Shown piece by piece: positions 6,719 to 14,577 of a stretch of 17,177 nt of DNA (positions are counted from its first letter, which is position 1; each line of letters begins with the position of its first letter). The stretch is from Bacillota bacterium (GTDB lineage Bacteria > Bacillota_A > Clostridia > Peptostreptococcales > Anaerovoracaceae), in the NCBI GenBank assembly GCA_017457585.1, contig JAFTHD010000050.1:1-17177 (forward strand), given 5' to 3'. A program made the position numbers and the translations under genes. The notes below the pieces were generated by a model. The model was not told where the DNA came from and searched no databases. It worked only from the letters and a program-made list of their open reading frames with translations.

Positions 6719-7786
6719 GTGAGCAGATTTTTGAGCAAAGAGTACAGAACATTAAAACCGTATACTCCCGGGGAGCAGCCGAAGGTAGTAGGAAATCTGA
6801 TCAAGCTTAATACAAATGAAAATCCTTACCCGCCGTCACCGGCAGCCTTAAGGGTGCTGGACGATAAGGAGCTGAATAAGCTGAGGCTCTACCCCGACCC
6901 TGAGGCATCGGACCTGGTGGAGGCAATCGCCGAGTTCTACGGATTAAGGAGCGATCAGGTTATGGTGGGAAACGGATCCGATGAGATTCTCGCCTTTTGC
7001 TTCATGGCCTTCAGAAACGAGGAGAACAACGTATTCTATCCGGAGATAAGCTACAGCTTCTATCCCGTTTACTGCGATATCTTCCACATCGAGGGCGTGA
7101 AGGTGCCCCTGGATGAGGAGTTCAGGGTAGTACCGTCATACTATTATCATGCAGGGGGAACCATCGTCATAACCAATCCGAATGCGCCCACGGGAATCGC
7201 GCTTACGGTAGCTGAGATCAGGAGCATACTTGAAAACAACAGAGAGAACTTCGTTATTATCGATGAGGCGTACGTTGACTTTGGTGCAGAGAGCGCGGTC
7301 ACTTTGATTGATGAATACGACAATCTCGTCGTGGTTCAGACCCTTTCCAAGTCCAGGAGTCTTGCAGGCGCAAGAGTAGGCTTCGCCATGGGAAACCGGG
7401 AACTGATAGCGGACCTGAACAGGCTCAAGTTCAGCTTCAACCCGTACAACCTGAACAGGTACAGCAGTATAGCCGGTATTGAAGCCATAAAGGACGTGGA
7501 ATACTTTGAGAGGACCAGCAGACTCATCGCAAATACGCGTGAAATCTTTGTGAAGGACATGGAGAAGCTGGGATTCAGCGTGCTCCCGTCAAAATCCAAC
7601 TTCGTCTTTGTGAGAAGCAACCTTATTTCAGGAGAAGAGTACTTCACGGCTTTGAGAAAGTACAACATCATCGTAAGGTACTTCAAGGATCCGAAGATAA
7701 GCGATTACGTTCGCATCACCATTGGAACGCCGGAAGATATGAAGGCGCTTATAGATGCTACGAAGGACATACTTTCAAATAGATAA
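6719..7786 (+). CDS. hisC: Histidinol-phosphate aminotransferase HisC
   Basis: HisC (355 residues) is a PLP-dependent class I/II aminotransferase that makes L-histidinol phosphate from imidazole-acetol phosphate and glutamate. Visible family features are IKLNTNENPYPPSP (29-42), GNGSDEI (84-90), NPNAPTG (153-159), IDEAYVDF (181-188, Asp182 for the PLP ring nitrogen), the PLP lysine in TLSKSRSLAGARVGFA (Lys211) and Arg219. The GTG start has AGGTGA at close spacing and gives a normal N-terminus. In many Firmicutes hisD lies between hisG and hisC; here hisC follows hisG directly. Confidence 0.95.
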   Translation: MSRFLSKEYRTLKPYTPGEQPKVVGNLIKLNTNENPYPPSPAALRVLDDKELNKLRLYPDPEASDLVEAIAEFYGLRSDQVMVGNGSDEILAFCFMAFRNEENNVFYPEISYSFYPVYCDIFHIEGVKVPLDEEFRVVPSYYYHAGGTIVITNPNAPTGIALTVAEIRSILENNRENFVIIDEAYVDFGAESAVTLIDEYDNLVVVQTLSKSRSLAGARVGFAMGNRELIADLNRLKFSFNPYNLNRYSSIAGIEAIKDVEYFERTSRLIANTREIFVKDMEKLGFSVLPSKSNFVFVRSNLISGEEYFTALRKYNIIVRYFKDPKISDYVRITIGTPEDMKALIDATKDILSNR

Positions 7787-7795
7787 GGAGAGGTC

Positions 7796-8383
7796 ATGAG
7801 AAGAAAAAAGGTCGTCAGGGACACGAAGGAAACGAAGATCGTTCTCGCACTGGAAATCGACGGAACGGGAGCATACGAGATCAATACGGGCAGCGGATTT
7901 CTCGATCACATGCTGGAACTCTTTACAAGGCACGGCAGATTTGATCTTGCGATAGACTGCAACGGTGATACCCACGTGGACTATCATCATACGACGGAGG
8001 ACATCGGCATCGCCCTGGGTACGGCATTTAAGGAAAGCCTGGGAGACAAGAGAGGCATTACCAGATATGGATCCCAGATACTTCCTATGGATGAGGTGCT
8101 CGTTCTCGTAGCGGTGGACATCAGCGGCAGAACTTCCGTGAATTTTGACGTGGATATTCCTGCGCAGAAGGTTGGCGACTTCGATACAGAGCTGGTGGAG
8201 GAGTTCATCCTCGGTATGGCAAGAGCCATGGGACTTACCATACACGTGAAGCTGCTTGCCGGTAAGAATACCCATCACATCATCGAGGGCATTTTCAAAT
8301 GCCTTGGCAGAACCCTGAGGCAGGCCTGCGCAATTGAAGCGGAATATGCGGACGAGATCCCTTCCACGAAGGGTGTCCTGTAA
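7796..8383 (+). CDS. hisB: Imidazoleglycerol-phosphate dehydratase HisB
   Basis: This 195-residue monofunctional enzyme dehydrates imidazoleglycerol phosphate to imidazole-acetol phosphate, using two Mn ions bound by His-rich motifs. Seen are GSGFLDHML (32-40), GDTHVDYHHTTEDIGIALG (57-75, with His64, His65 and Glu68) and the later NTHHIIEGIFKCLGRTLRQA; the protein ends STKGVL as usual. There is no fused N-terminal histidinol-phosphatase domain, so that activity must come from a gene elsewhere. GGAGAGG precedes the ATG; the gap to hisC is 9 nt. Confidence 0.96.
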   Translation: MRRKKVVRDTKETKIVLALEIDGTGAYEINTGSGFLDHMLELFTRHGRFDLAIDCNGDTHVDYHHTTEDIGIALGTAFKESLGDKRGITRYGSQILPMDEVLVLVAVDISGRTSVNFDVDIPAQKVGDFDTELVEEFILGMARAMGLTIHVKLLAGKNTHHIIEGIFKCLGRTLRQACAIEAEYADEIPSTKGVL

Positions 8384-8400
8384 CCTTTAAGGAGATAAAC

Positions 8401-9048
8401 ATGATTGCAATAATAGATTACGGAGTAGGGAACCTGTTCTCACTGACGGCTTCCCTGAACTACCTGGGAGCAGAGACGAAGGTGACTTCAAAGAAGGAAG
8501 ATCTTGAGGCGGCGGATAAGATCATTCTGCCGGGCGTGGGAGCATTTGAAGACGCTATTGCGAAGCTTCACGCAACGGGTCTCGTAGACACCATCTTAGA
8601 ACAGGTGGAAAAGGGCAAGCCCATGCTCGGAATATGCCTGGGAATGCAGCTTCTGTTCGAGGAGAGCCACGAGTACGGCGTTCACAAGGGCCTTGGCCTC
8701 ATAAAGGGCACGGTGGCCTCCATAACGGATGATCTCAAGGCGGCAGGAGCCGAGAAAGTAGACTCCATTGCAGGCGAAGAGGAGCTGAAAGTCCCTCACA
8801 TCGGCTGGAATGCGCTCCGCTTCGATGAGGAAGAACCGCTGTTTAAGAACATCCATCAGGGGGACTGCGTGTACTACGTTCACAGCTTCTACGGCAGAGA
8901 CTGTGAGGAGAGCACCATAGCAACCTCCGAGTACGGCGTTACGATAACGGGCGCTGTGAGAAACGGCAACGTGTACGGTACCCAGTTCCATCCGGAGAAG
9001 AGCGGCAAGGTGGGAATGGGCATCCTGAGAGCGTTTATCGATATGTAA
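8401..9048 (+). CDS. hisH: Imidazole glycerol phosphate synthase glutaminase subunit HisH
   Basis: HisH (215 residues) hydrolyses glutamine and passes ammonia to HisF. It starts MIAIIDYGVGNLFSL and carries the class I glutaminase triad: nucleophile Cys79 in LGICLGMQLL, and His197 and Glu199 in FHPEKS. KVPHIGWN and YYVHSFY are also standard. Between LIKG and LKVPHIGWN it has some 20 extra, charged residues (about 107-128), which makes it slightly longer than usual. It is separated from its partner hisF by hisA, the common order. The ribosome site is AAGGAG. Confidence 0.96.
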   Translation: MIAIIDYGVGNLFSLTASLNYLGAETKVTSKKEDLEAADKIILPGVGAFEDAIAKLHATGLVDTILEQVEKGKPMLGICLGMQLLFEESHEYGVHKGLGLIKGTVASITDDLKAAGAEKVDSIAGEEELKVPHIGWNALRFDEEEPLFKNIHQGDCVYYVHSFYGRDCEESTIATSEYGVTITGAVRNGNVYGTQFHPEKSGKVGMGILRAFIDM

Positions 9049-9058
9049 AGGAGCGCAT

Positions 9059-9111
9059 GGCGGAATAGCTGGCATTGATGTATTTATCAGATATACTTTA
9101 GGTTTTCCGCT
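9059..9111 (+). other. Potential long stem-loop between hisH and hisA
   Basis: The 95-nt hisH-hisA gap is long for this compact operon. GGCGGAA (9059-9065) can pair with TTCCGCT (9105-9111), with one G-U pair, and the flanks GCGCAT and GTGCGT can extend the helix with wobble pairs. The loop is AT-rich. There is no T run, so it is not an obvious terminator. It may be an RNA processing or stability element. Only the pairing potential is seen. Confidence 0.4.
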
Positions 9112-9143
9112 CGTGTGCGTGAATAGGAAAGTGTGAGAGTAAA

Positions 9144-9854
9144 ATGAAGATTTTTCCTGCAATAGATTTGAGAGACGGCAGAGCCGTAAGGCTGTATCAG
9201 GGCGACTACGACCAGATGACGGTATACAGCGATTCACCCGTTCAGGTTGCGAGATCCTTTAAGGAAGCGGGGGCAGAGTACCTGCACCTTGTGGATCTGG
9301 ACGGTGCAAAGGATGGTGCCCTCGTAAACTTCGATACGATCAAGGCCATCGTAGAAGACGTGGACATGTTCGTAGAAGTCGGCGGCGGCATAAGAGATGA
9401 AGAGAGAATCAAGCAATACCTTGAGGTGGGCGTAGGCAGAGTTATCCTGGGCACCATAGCCATCAAGGATCCTGCATTTCTGGAAGAGATGGTGTCCAAG
9501 TACGGCGATAAGATCGCCGTCGGTGTGGATGCGAGGGATGGATTCGTAGCCATCAACGGCTGGAAGGAGATTACGGACCAGAAGGGAATCGAGTTCTGCA
9601 AATACCTTAAGAGTATCGGCGTTAAGACGGTAATCTACACGGACATTTCAAGGGATGGAGGCCTGGAAGGCACCAATATGGAGGTGTACAGGGAGCTTCA
9701 GGAGATAGAAGGCCTTGAGATAACAGCTTCCGGCGGAATCAGCTTTGAAGAGGAGATCACTGCCCTCAAAGATGTTGTGGACTCCGCCATACTTGGAAAG
9801 GCAATTTACAGCGGCAAGCTAAACCTTGCGAGAGCAGTGGAGCTGGCTAAATAG
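9144..9854 (+). CDS. hisA: ProFAR isomerase HisA
   Basis: HisA (236 residues) is a (beta/alpha)8 barrel that isomerises ProFAR to PRFAR by an Amadori rearrangement. It starts MKIFPAIDLRDG, with catalytic Asp8; VEVGGGIRDEERI is the first phosphate loop, GVDARDG holds Asp129, the second acid, and the YTDISRDGGLEGTN and ITASGGIS segments are diagnostic. The internal similarity of the two half-barrels with HisF is the family norm. The ribosome site before the ATG is modest (GAGAG). Identification is secure. Confidence 0.96.
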   Translation: MKIFPAIDLRDGRAVRLYQGDYDQMTVYSDSPVQVARSFKEAGAEYLHLVDLDGAKDGALVNFDTIKAIVEDVDMFVEVGGGIRDEERIKQYLEVGVGRVILGTIAIKDPAFLEEMVSKYGDKIAVGVDARDGFVAINGWKEITDQKGIEFCKYLKSIGVKTVIYTDISRDGGLEGTNMEVYRELQEIEGLEITASGGISFEEEITALKDVVDSAILGKAIYSGKLNLARAVELAK

Positions 9855-9885
9855 ATTGCGAATGTATTCAGGAAAACGATGGTGG

Positions 9886-9940
9886 AGTCTGAGCAAATAG
9901 TCAGTCGTTCAGACTTCTGCCTAACAGATAGGGCAGCCTT
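9886..9940 (+). other. Cluster of small hairpins between hisA and hisF
   Basis: The 105-nt gap holds a perfect 7-bp inverted repeat (AGTCTGA at 9886-9892, TCAGACT at 9909-9915), then CTGCC/GGCAG (9917-9921 and 9932-9936) and an overlapping GCCT/AGGC. The last two share bases and cannot both form fully. No T run follows. With the hisH-hisA gap this is one of two structured spacers in the otherwise tight operon. Function is unknown. Confidence 0.4.
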
Positions 9941-9959
9941 TATAGGCGAGAGGTGAAAG

Positions 9960-10715
9960 ATGATAACGAAGAGAATCATACCCTGCCTTGACGTCAGGAA
10001 CGGCAGAGTTGTAAAAGGCATGAACTTCGAGGGTATTCAGGACGTTGCAGACCCTGTGGAGATGGCCGAATTCTACAACGAAGAGGGAGCCGATGAACTG
10101 GTATTTTACGATATCACGGCCAGCGTTGAAGAACGTGGACTCTTTACGGACATTCTGACCCAGGTGGCATCGAGGATATTCATACCGCTCACAGTAGGCG
10201 GCGGCATCAATACCCTGGACGATTTCGACAGGGTACTCAAGTGCGGAGCAGATAAGGTGAGCGTCAACAGCGGAGCCATAAGGAATCCTAAGATTATAGA
10301 GGAAGCCGCAAGGAAGTACGGAGATCAGTGCGTGGTGCTCAGCATGGACATCAAGAGAGTGGACGGCAAGTTCAAGATCTTTGCAAAGGGCGGCAGAGAG
10401 AATACAGGGATAGACGCCATGGATTGGGTCGTAAACGGTGTCAACAGCGGAGCAGGAGAACTGGTTGTAAACAGCATTGATACGGACGGCGTAAAGGGCG
10501 GATTCGACCTGGAGCTTCTCGATGAAATCGCAGCAAGGGTGAACGTGCCGATCATCGCATCGGGCGGTGCCGGCAAGATGGAGGACTTCTCGGAGCTTTT
10601 CAGACATAAGGGGATGGATGCAGGTCTCGCAGCAAGCATATTCCACTACAAGGAGATCAAGATCAGAGACCTTAAGGAATACCTGAGAGGGGAAGGCGTT
10701 GAAGTCAGACTTTAG
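9960..10715 (+). CDS. hisF: Imidazole glycerol phosphate synthase cyclase subunit HisF
   Basis: HisF (251 residues) uses ammonia from HisH to convert PRFAR to imidazoleglycerol phosphate plus AICAR, which feeds purine synthesis. MITKRIIPCLDVRNGRVVKG contains catalytic Asp11; the second, Asp130, lies in VVLSMDIKRV. TVGGGINTLDDF, KVSVNSGAI and IIASGGAGKMEDF are phosphate-binding loops. Length is normal. GAGAGGTGAAAG precedes the ATG. hisI follows after 9 nt. Confidence 0.97.
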   Translation: MITKRIIPCLDVRNGRVVKGMNFEGIQDVADPVEMAEFYNEEGADELVFYDITASVEERGLFTDILTQVASRIFIPLTVGGGINTLDDFDRVLKCGADKVSVNSGAIRNPKIIEEAARKYGDQCVVLSMDIKRVDGKFKIFAKGGRENTGIDAMDWVVNGVNSGAGELVVNSIDTDGVKGGFDLELLDEIAARVNVPIIASGGAGKMEDFSELFRHKGMDAGLAASIFHYKEIKIRDLKEYLRGEGVEVRL

Positions 10716-10724
10716 GAGAAGAAT

Positions 10725-11063
10725 ATGAAAGTAAGTGATGTTCATTTCAGCCTGGATAAGCTGAAGTTCGATGATAAGGGACTCATCCCTGCAGTGGTGC
10801 AGGACTGTCATACGGGTCAGGTGCTCACCGTTGCCTACATGAACAGGGAGTCTCTGGAGATAACGATAGATGAGGAGAGAACCTGCTTCTGGAGCAGGAG
10901 CAGACAGGAACTGTGGAGAAAGGGCGAAACCAGCGGCAACACCCAGCGCGTTACGGAGATTATCGCGGACTGCGACTATGACGCACTGGTTGTAAAGGTG
11001 GATAAGAAGGGACCTGCATGTCATACGGGAGCGGAGAGCTGTTTTCACAATCAACTCTTATAG
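10725..11063 (+). CDS. hisI: Phosphoribosyl-AMP cyclohydrolase HisI
   Basis: HisI (112 residues) opens the purine ring of phosphoribosyl-AMP in the third step of the pathway, using Zn2+. The signature RTCFWSRSRQELWRKGETSGN and the metal-binding DCDYDALVVKVD followed by GPACHTGAESCF are intact. In many Firmicutes this domain is fused to HisE (phosphoribosyl-ATP pyrophosphatase). Here the protein stops right after the HisI domain, and no hisE follows, so step two must be encoded elsewhere. The ribosome site is AGGAGAAG. Confidence 0.95.
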   Translation: MKVSDVHFSLDKLKFDDKGLIPAVVQDCHTGQVLTVAYMNRESLEITIDEERTCFWSRSRQELWRKGETSGNTQRVTEIIADCDYDALVVKVDKKGPACHTGAESCFHNQLL

Positions 11064-11089
11064 GATCATGAAATCAAAGGAGATCGTCT

Positions 11090-14000
11090 ATGCTGGATAG
11101 CCATGTCAAGTTTCATTCAGCGAATGGTAAGCGACTGATACTGATCGTCGATGACGAAGAAATCAACCGAGAGATACTCGGTGCAATACTGGAGGATAAA
11201 TACGAAATTCTCTATGCAGAGACGGGAGAAGAGGCGCTGGAGCTCATCAAAGAGAACCGAGATAACCTGAGCCTTGTGCTCCTGGAACTTATCCTGCCGG
11301 GAATCCATGGATTTGATGTTTTGCGAGAGATGAAGTCAGATCCCGTAATGGGGAATATACCTGTCATAGTGCTCACAGCAGACAAGGCCGCAGAGGTGGA
11401 AAGTCTGTCTTTGGGCGCTATTGACTTTATATCAAAACCTTATCCGGGACAGGAGATCATCGACGCCAGGGTGCAGAAGACCATAGAGCTTTCGGAGGAC
11501 AGGGACATCATCAGTTCCACCGAAAGGGATCAGGTAACCGGCTTATACAACAAGGAGTACTTCTACAGATACGCAGAGCAGTTCGACAAGTATCACAAGG
11601 AGCTGCCCATGGACGCCATCGTCGTAAACGTCAATCACTTCAACATGATTAACGAACGTTACGGCAAGGAATACGGCAACGAAGTGTTGAGAACCATCGG
11701 AGAAAGGCTGAGAGAGGCGGTCATAGGTTCGGGCGGCATCGTATGCAGGAGAGAATCCGACGTTTTCATGGTCTACTGTCCGCAGCGCAGCGACTACGAT
11801 GAGATTCTGAGAAAGACTTCTGAGGGAATAGACGGAATCGGGAGCACCAGCAGCAGGGTTCACCTGAGAATGGGCGTCTATTCCCATGTAGATAAATCCG
11901 TAGATGTTGAGATACGATTTGACCGGGCCAAGATCGCATCAGACACGGTCAGAAACAGCTATTCCAAGGCCATCGGCCTTTATGACGATAAGCTGCACCA
12001 GTCGGAGCTCTTCGAGGAACAACTGGTCGAAGACTTCCAGAAGGCAATTGACGAGAAAGAATTTATAGTAAACTATCAGCCTAAGTACGATATCAGGCTC
12101 AGTCACCCTGTAATGAACAGCGCGGAGGCTCTCGTAAGGTGGAATCACCCGGAGCACGGGCTGATAAGTCCCGGTATTTTCGTGCCTCTCTTTGAGGAGA
12201 ACGGACTCATTCAGAAGCTGGACTTCTACGTTTGGCGAGAGGTTGCCTCACAGATGCAGGACTGGAAGGGTAGATACGGCAGATCCGTTCCCGTATCCGT
12301 CAACTTTTCGAGAATAGACCTGTATGAGCCGAACATGGTGCCGTATTTGAGGGGGCTTCTTGACGAATACAACCTGAAGGCCGATGAGCTTCTCCTTGAA
12401 ATAACGGAATCGGCATATACCGAGGATTCTGAGCAAATCGTGGAGATGGTAGGCCAGCTTAGAAGGGAAGGATTCCTGATCGAGATGGATGACTTCGGCA
12501 GCGGATACTCCTCTCTCAACATGATATCCACGCTGCCTATCGATGCGCTGAAGCTGGATATGATGTTCATCAGAAACGCCTTTGGTACGAAGCAGAACAC
12601 GAGGATTATCGAGGTAATCATAGACCTTGCAAAGCATCTTAAGGTGCCGGTCATCGCTGAGGGCGTAGAGTCTGAAGATCAGGTAAAGGCTCTCAAGGAT
12701 CTGGGCTGCGACATTGTCCAGGGATATTACTTCTCAAAGCCTGTGCCTGCATCGGAGTACGAAGAACTCCTCTCTGCCGAGCAGCAAAAGGATGGGGATG
12801 AGGCAGAACGTTCTGCACATGAGGGAACGGAAGATGCTGCTTCCAAGGAAGATGAGCATGAAGATGTGTCCGCAGCAGAAGTATATGCCGGGGGAGAAGA
12901 AACGGACAGAACCGGTAAAGCCTGGGAAAAGGCAGATGACACAGATAAAGATGAGAAGGGAAACAAGGCCTTCAAACTGAGAGCCTTAAGCTTCACCTTT
13001 GCCATCATCGCGTTTATCTTCGCCGTGTGTCTTTCCATTACGGATACCATGGTAAACCACGGGCAGGAAGACCTGATAAAAGCGCAGAACAGGAACATCG
13101 CAGCACGTCAGGCGGCGGCGGACCTGGAGGCGGCCTCAGACTACCTTACTGATGAAGTGCGGGACTTCGTAGTAACGGGCGATACAGTTCATATGAACAA
13201 CTTCGTCAGCGAAGTAACGGAAGTTAAGAGCAGGGACAAAGCTGTAAGCGATCTTGAGAAGCTTCTCAAGGGAAATGACAGCTCCATGTATACCAACCTT
13301 TCCCGTGCACTTGCCCTTTCAAACCAGCTTGTTGAGCAGGAGAACATGGCGATCAAGTACACCGTTATGGCCGGGGACTATAAGGACAGCCAGATACCGG
13401 ACGTCATTAAGGCAATCGATCCTCCTGCAGAAGCGCTCAGCATGTCACCTGAGCAGCTCAAAGCGGCTGCCACAGAGATGATATACGGCGAAAGCTATGC
13501 AGCGCAAAAGCGGGAGATCAAATCGAGCACAGAGCTGTGTACCCAGGAACTGGTAAGTATTTCTAACGAAGAGGTAGAGAAGACAGAGGCGAGAATGGAT
13601 AAGATTCTCGATTTCCAGACGGTTATGACCGTGCTTCTCATCCTCATCATAGCCATGTTCCTGGCATGCATTGAGAAGTACATCATGAAGCCTTTGAGCG
13701 ACCTGGTAAGCGCCATAGGAGAGAATAAAAGCGTGAAGCCTGACGGCGTGTCGGAGATACAGTACGTTTCAAGGGCGTATAACGATATGCTCGAAGAGAC
13801 GCGCCAGTCCCACGAACATTTGGAATATCAGGCGCTTCACGATAAGCTGACAGGTCTCCTGAACAGGACGGCATATGAAGCCATGACGCCTGATATAGAC
13901 CTGGATAACTCGGCGCTCATCATGGTGGACGTGGACGATTTCAAGACGGTAAACGACACTTACGGACACGATGTGGGCGACCTGGTTCTCAAGAAAGTCG

Positions 14001-14296
14001 CATCGATTCTCAAGGACAGCTTCCGATCCGTCGATCAGATATACAGACTGGGCGGAGACGAGTTCGTCGTAGTAATGATGCGAGTGGACAGCTCCCACAG
14101 AGATCTTGTCCTGAACAAGATAGGGAAGGCGAATCAGATCCTTTCCAATCCTGATGACGGGCTTCCAAAGGTAACGCTGAGCGCCGGTGCAGCCTTCGGG
14201 GACAGGGAGAATCCGCAGGGCGATATATTCAAGGATGCGGATACGGCTCTCTACAGGGTGAAGGAAGCCGGCAGAAATGGATGTCAGATATTTTGA
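11090..14296 (+). CDS. Membrane REC-(GGDEF)-EAL-TM-sensor-TM-GGDEF c-di-GMP protein
   Basis: This 1068-residue protein probably both degrades and makes c-di-GMP. Residues 14-133 are a receiver domain with Asp21/Asp22, Thr96 and Lys116, but the phosphoacceptor position is Glu66 (LLELILPG). Residues about 147-300 form a GGDEF fold whose signature has become ESDVF (222-226), so it is probably inactive. The EAL domain (about 311-562) looks complete: EALVRW (Glu346), Asn405, Glu437, Asp467/Asp468, Lys488 and Glu524. An acidic linker (563-625) leads to TM1 (633-652), a helical extracytoplasmic domain (653-843) with an ASDYLTDEVRDFVVTGD segment, TM2 (845-863), a HAMP-like stretch and a second GGDEF (988-992), preceded by the RSVD inhibitory I-site (979-982). 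Both ends lie in the cytoplasm. AAAGGAGAT precedes the ATG. The gene lies 26 nt after hisI with no terminator, so it may share the his transcript. Confidence 0.93.
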   Translation: MLDSHVKFHSANGKRLILIVDDEEINREILGAILEDKYEILYAETGEEALELIKENRDNLSLVLLELILPGIHGFDVLREMKSDPVMGNIPVIVLTADKAAEVESLSLGAIDFISKPYPGQEIIDARVQKTIELSEDRDIISSTERDQVTGLYNKEYFYRYAEQFDKYHKELPMDAIVVNVNHFNMINERYGKEYGNEVLRTIGERLREAVIGSGGIVCRRESDVFMVYCPQRSDYDEILRKTSEGIDGIGSTSSRVHLRMGVYSHVDKSVDVEIRFDRAKIASDTVRNSYSKAIGLYDDKLHQSELFEEQLVEDFQKAIDEKEFIVNYQPKYDIRLSHPVMNSAEALVRWNHPEHGLISPGIFVPLFEENGLIQKLDFYVWREVASQMQDWKGRYGRSVPVSVNFSRIDLYEPNMVPYLRGLLDEYNLKADELLLEITESAYTEDSEQIVEMVGQLRREGFLIEMDDFGSGYSSLNMISTLPIDALKLDMMFIRNAFGTKQNTRIIEVIIDLAKHLKVPVIAEGVESEDQVKALKDLGCDIVQGYYFSKPVPASEYEELLSAEQQKDGDEAERSAHEGTEDAASKEDEHEDVSAAEVYAGGEETDRTGKAWEKADDTDKDEKGNKAFKLRALSFTFAIIAFIFAVCLSITDTMVNHGQEDLIKAQNRNIAARQAAADLEAASDYLTDEVRDFVVTGDTVHMNNFVSEVTEVKSRDKAVSDLEKLLKGNDSSMYTNLSRALALSNQLVEQENMAIKYTVMAGDYKDSQIPDVIKAIDPPAEALSMSPEQLKAAATEMIYGESYAAQKREIKSSTELCTQELVSISNEEVEKTEARMDKILDFQTVMTVLLILIIAMFLACIEKYIMKPLSDLVSAIGENKSVKPDGVSEIQYVSRAYNDMLEETRQSHEHLEYQALHDKLTGLLNRTAYEAMTPDIDLDNSALIMVDVDDFKTVNDTYGHDVGDLVLKKVASILKDSFRSVDQIYRLGGDEFVVVMMRVDSSHRDLVLNKIGKANQILSNPDDGLPKVTLSAGAAFGDRENPQGDIFKDADTALYRVKEAGRNGCQIF

Positions 14297-14301
14297 GTCT
14301 A

Positions 14302-14337
14302 AACTTGCGATATACGTGGCAGCCGAACTTGCGATAT
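14302..14337 (+). repeat. Short direct repeat after the c-di-GMP gene
   Basis: AACTTGCGATAT occurs at 14302-14313 and again at 14326-14337, 24 bp apart, just after the stop codon. No function is apparent. Confidence 0.6.
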
Positions 14338-14387
14338 GTGATATGTTGAATCTATCATGTCGTTTTAGCAATCATGTGGTTTTTAGG

Positions 14388-14413
14388 GAGCGTGCCGATT
14401 TCATGGCACGCTC
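14388..14413. terminator. Strong inverted repeat, possible terminator between convergent genes
   Basis: GAGCGTGCC (14388-14396) and GGCACGCTC (14405-14413) form a perfect 9-bp GC-rich stem with an 8-nt loop. It sits between the plus-strand c-di-GMP gene and the minus-strand yolD-like gene, where a terminator for both is expected. Neither strand has a T run right after it, so intrinsic termination is doubtful. Confidence 0.5.
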
Positions 14414-14424
14414 TCATCGTATAG

Positions 14425-14577
14425 CGCCTGAACAAAATGCATTCCGGCGGTTACGCACGGCCGCAGTGCCTTGAACGCCTGAACAAAACGCATTCCGGCA
14501 GTTACGCACGGCTGCGGTGCCTTGAACGCCTGAATAGAACGCATTCCGGCGGTTACGCACGGCCGCGGTGCCTTGAT
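14425..14577. repeat. Three tandem 51-bp repeats
   Basis: Three contiguous copies begin at 14425, 14476 and 14527, each starting CGCCTGAA and ending in GCCTTGA plus one base. Copies differ at only a few positions. The period is exactly 51 bp (17 codons), so one stop-free copy keeps a frame open through all three. Copy 3 contains the last codons and the TAA of the minus-strand yolD-like gene, which suggests that the gene end was duplicated outward. The GC content is high, and the palindromes CGGCCG and CCGCGG lie inside. Confidence 0.93.

Noticed and set aside
7974..7997. HisB metal motif with Tyr63 (DYHHT in place of DDHHT) as a defect
   Set aside because: That position varies between families (Asp, Ala and others), and the metal-binding His and Glu residues are all present.
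9921..11054. Long minus-strand open frame of 377 codons opposite hisF and hisI
   Set aside because: It lies wholly antisense to two unmistakable genes and the start of their spacer, shows no family motif, and its openness reflects codon bias of the plus-strand genes.
12803..12816. Perfect palindrome GCAGAACGTTCTGC as a second LexA site
   Set aside because: The half-sites are adjacent without the 4-nt gap of a Firmicutes SOS box, and it lies in the linker-coding part of the c-di-GMP gene.
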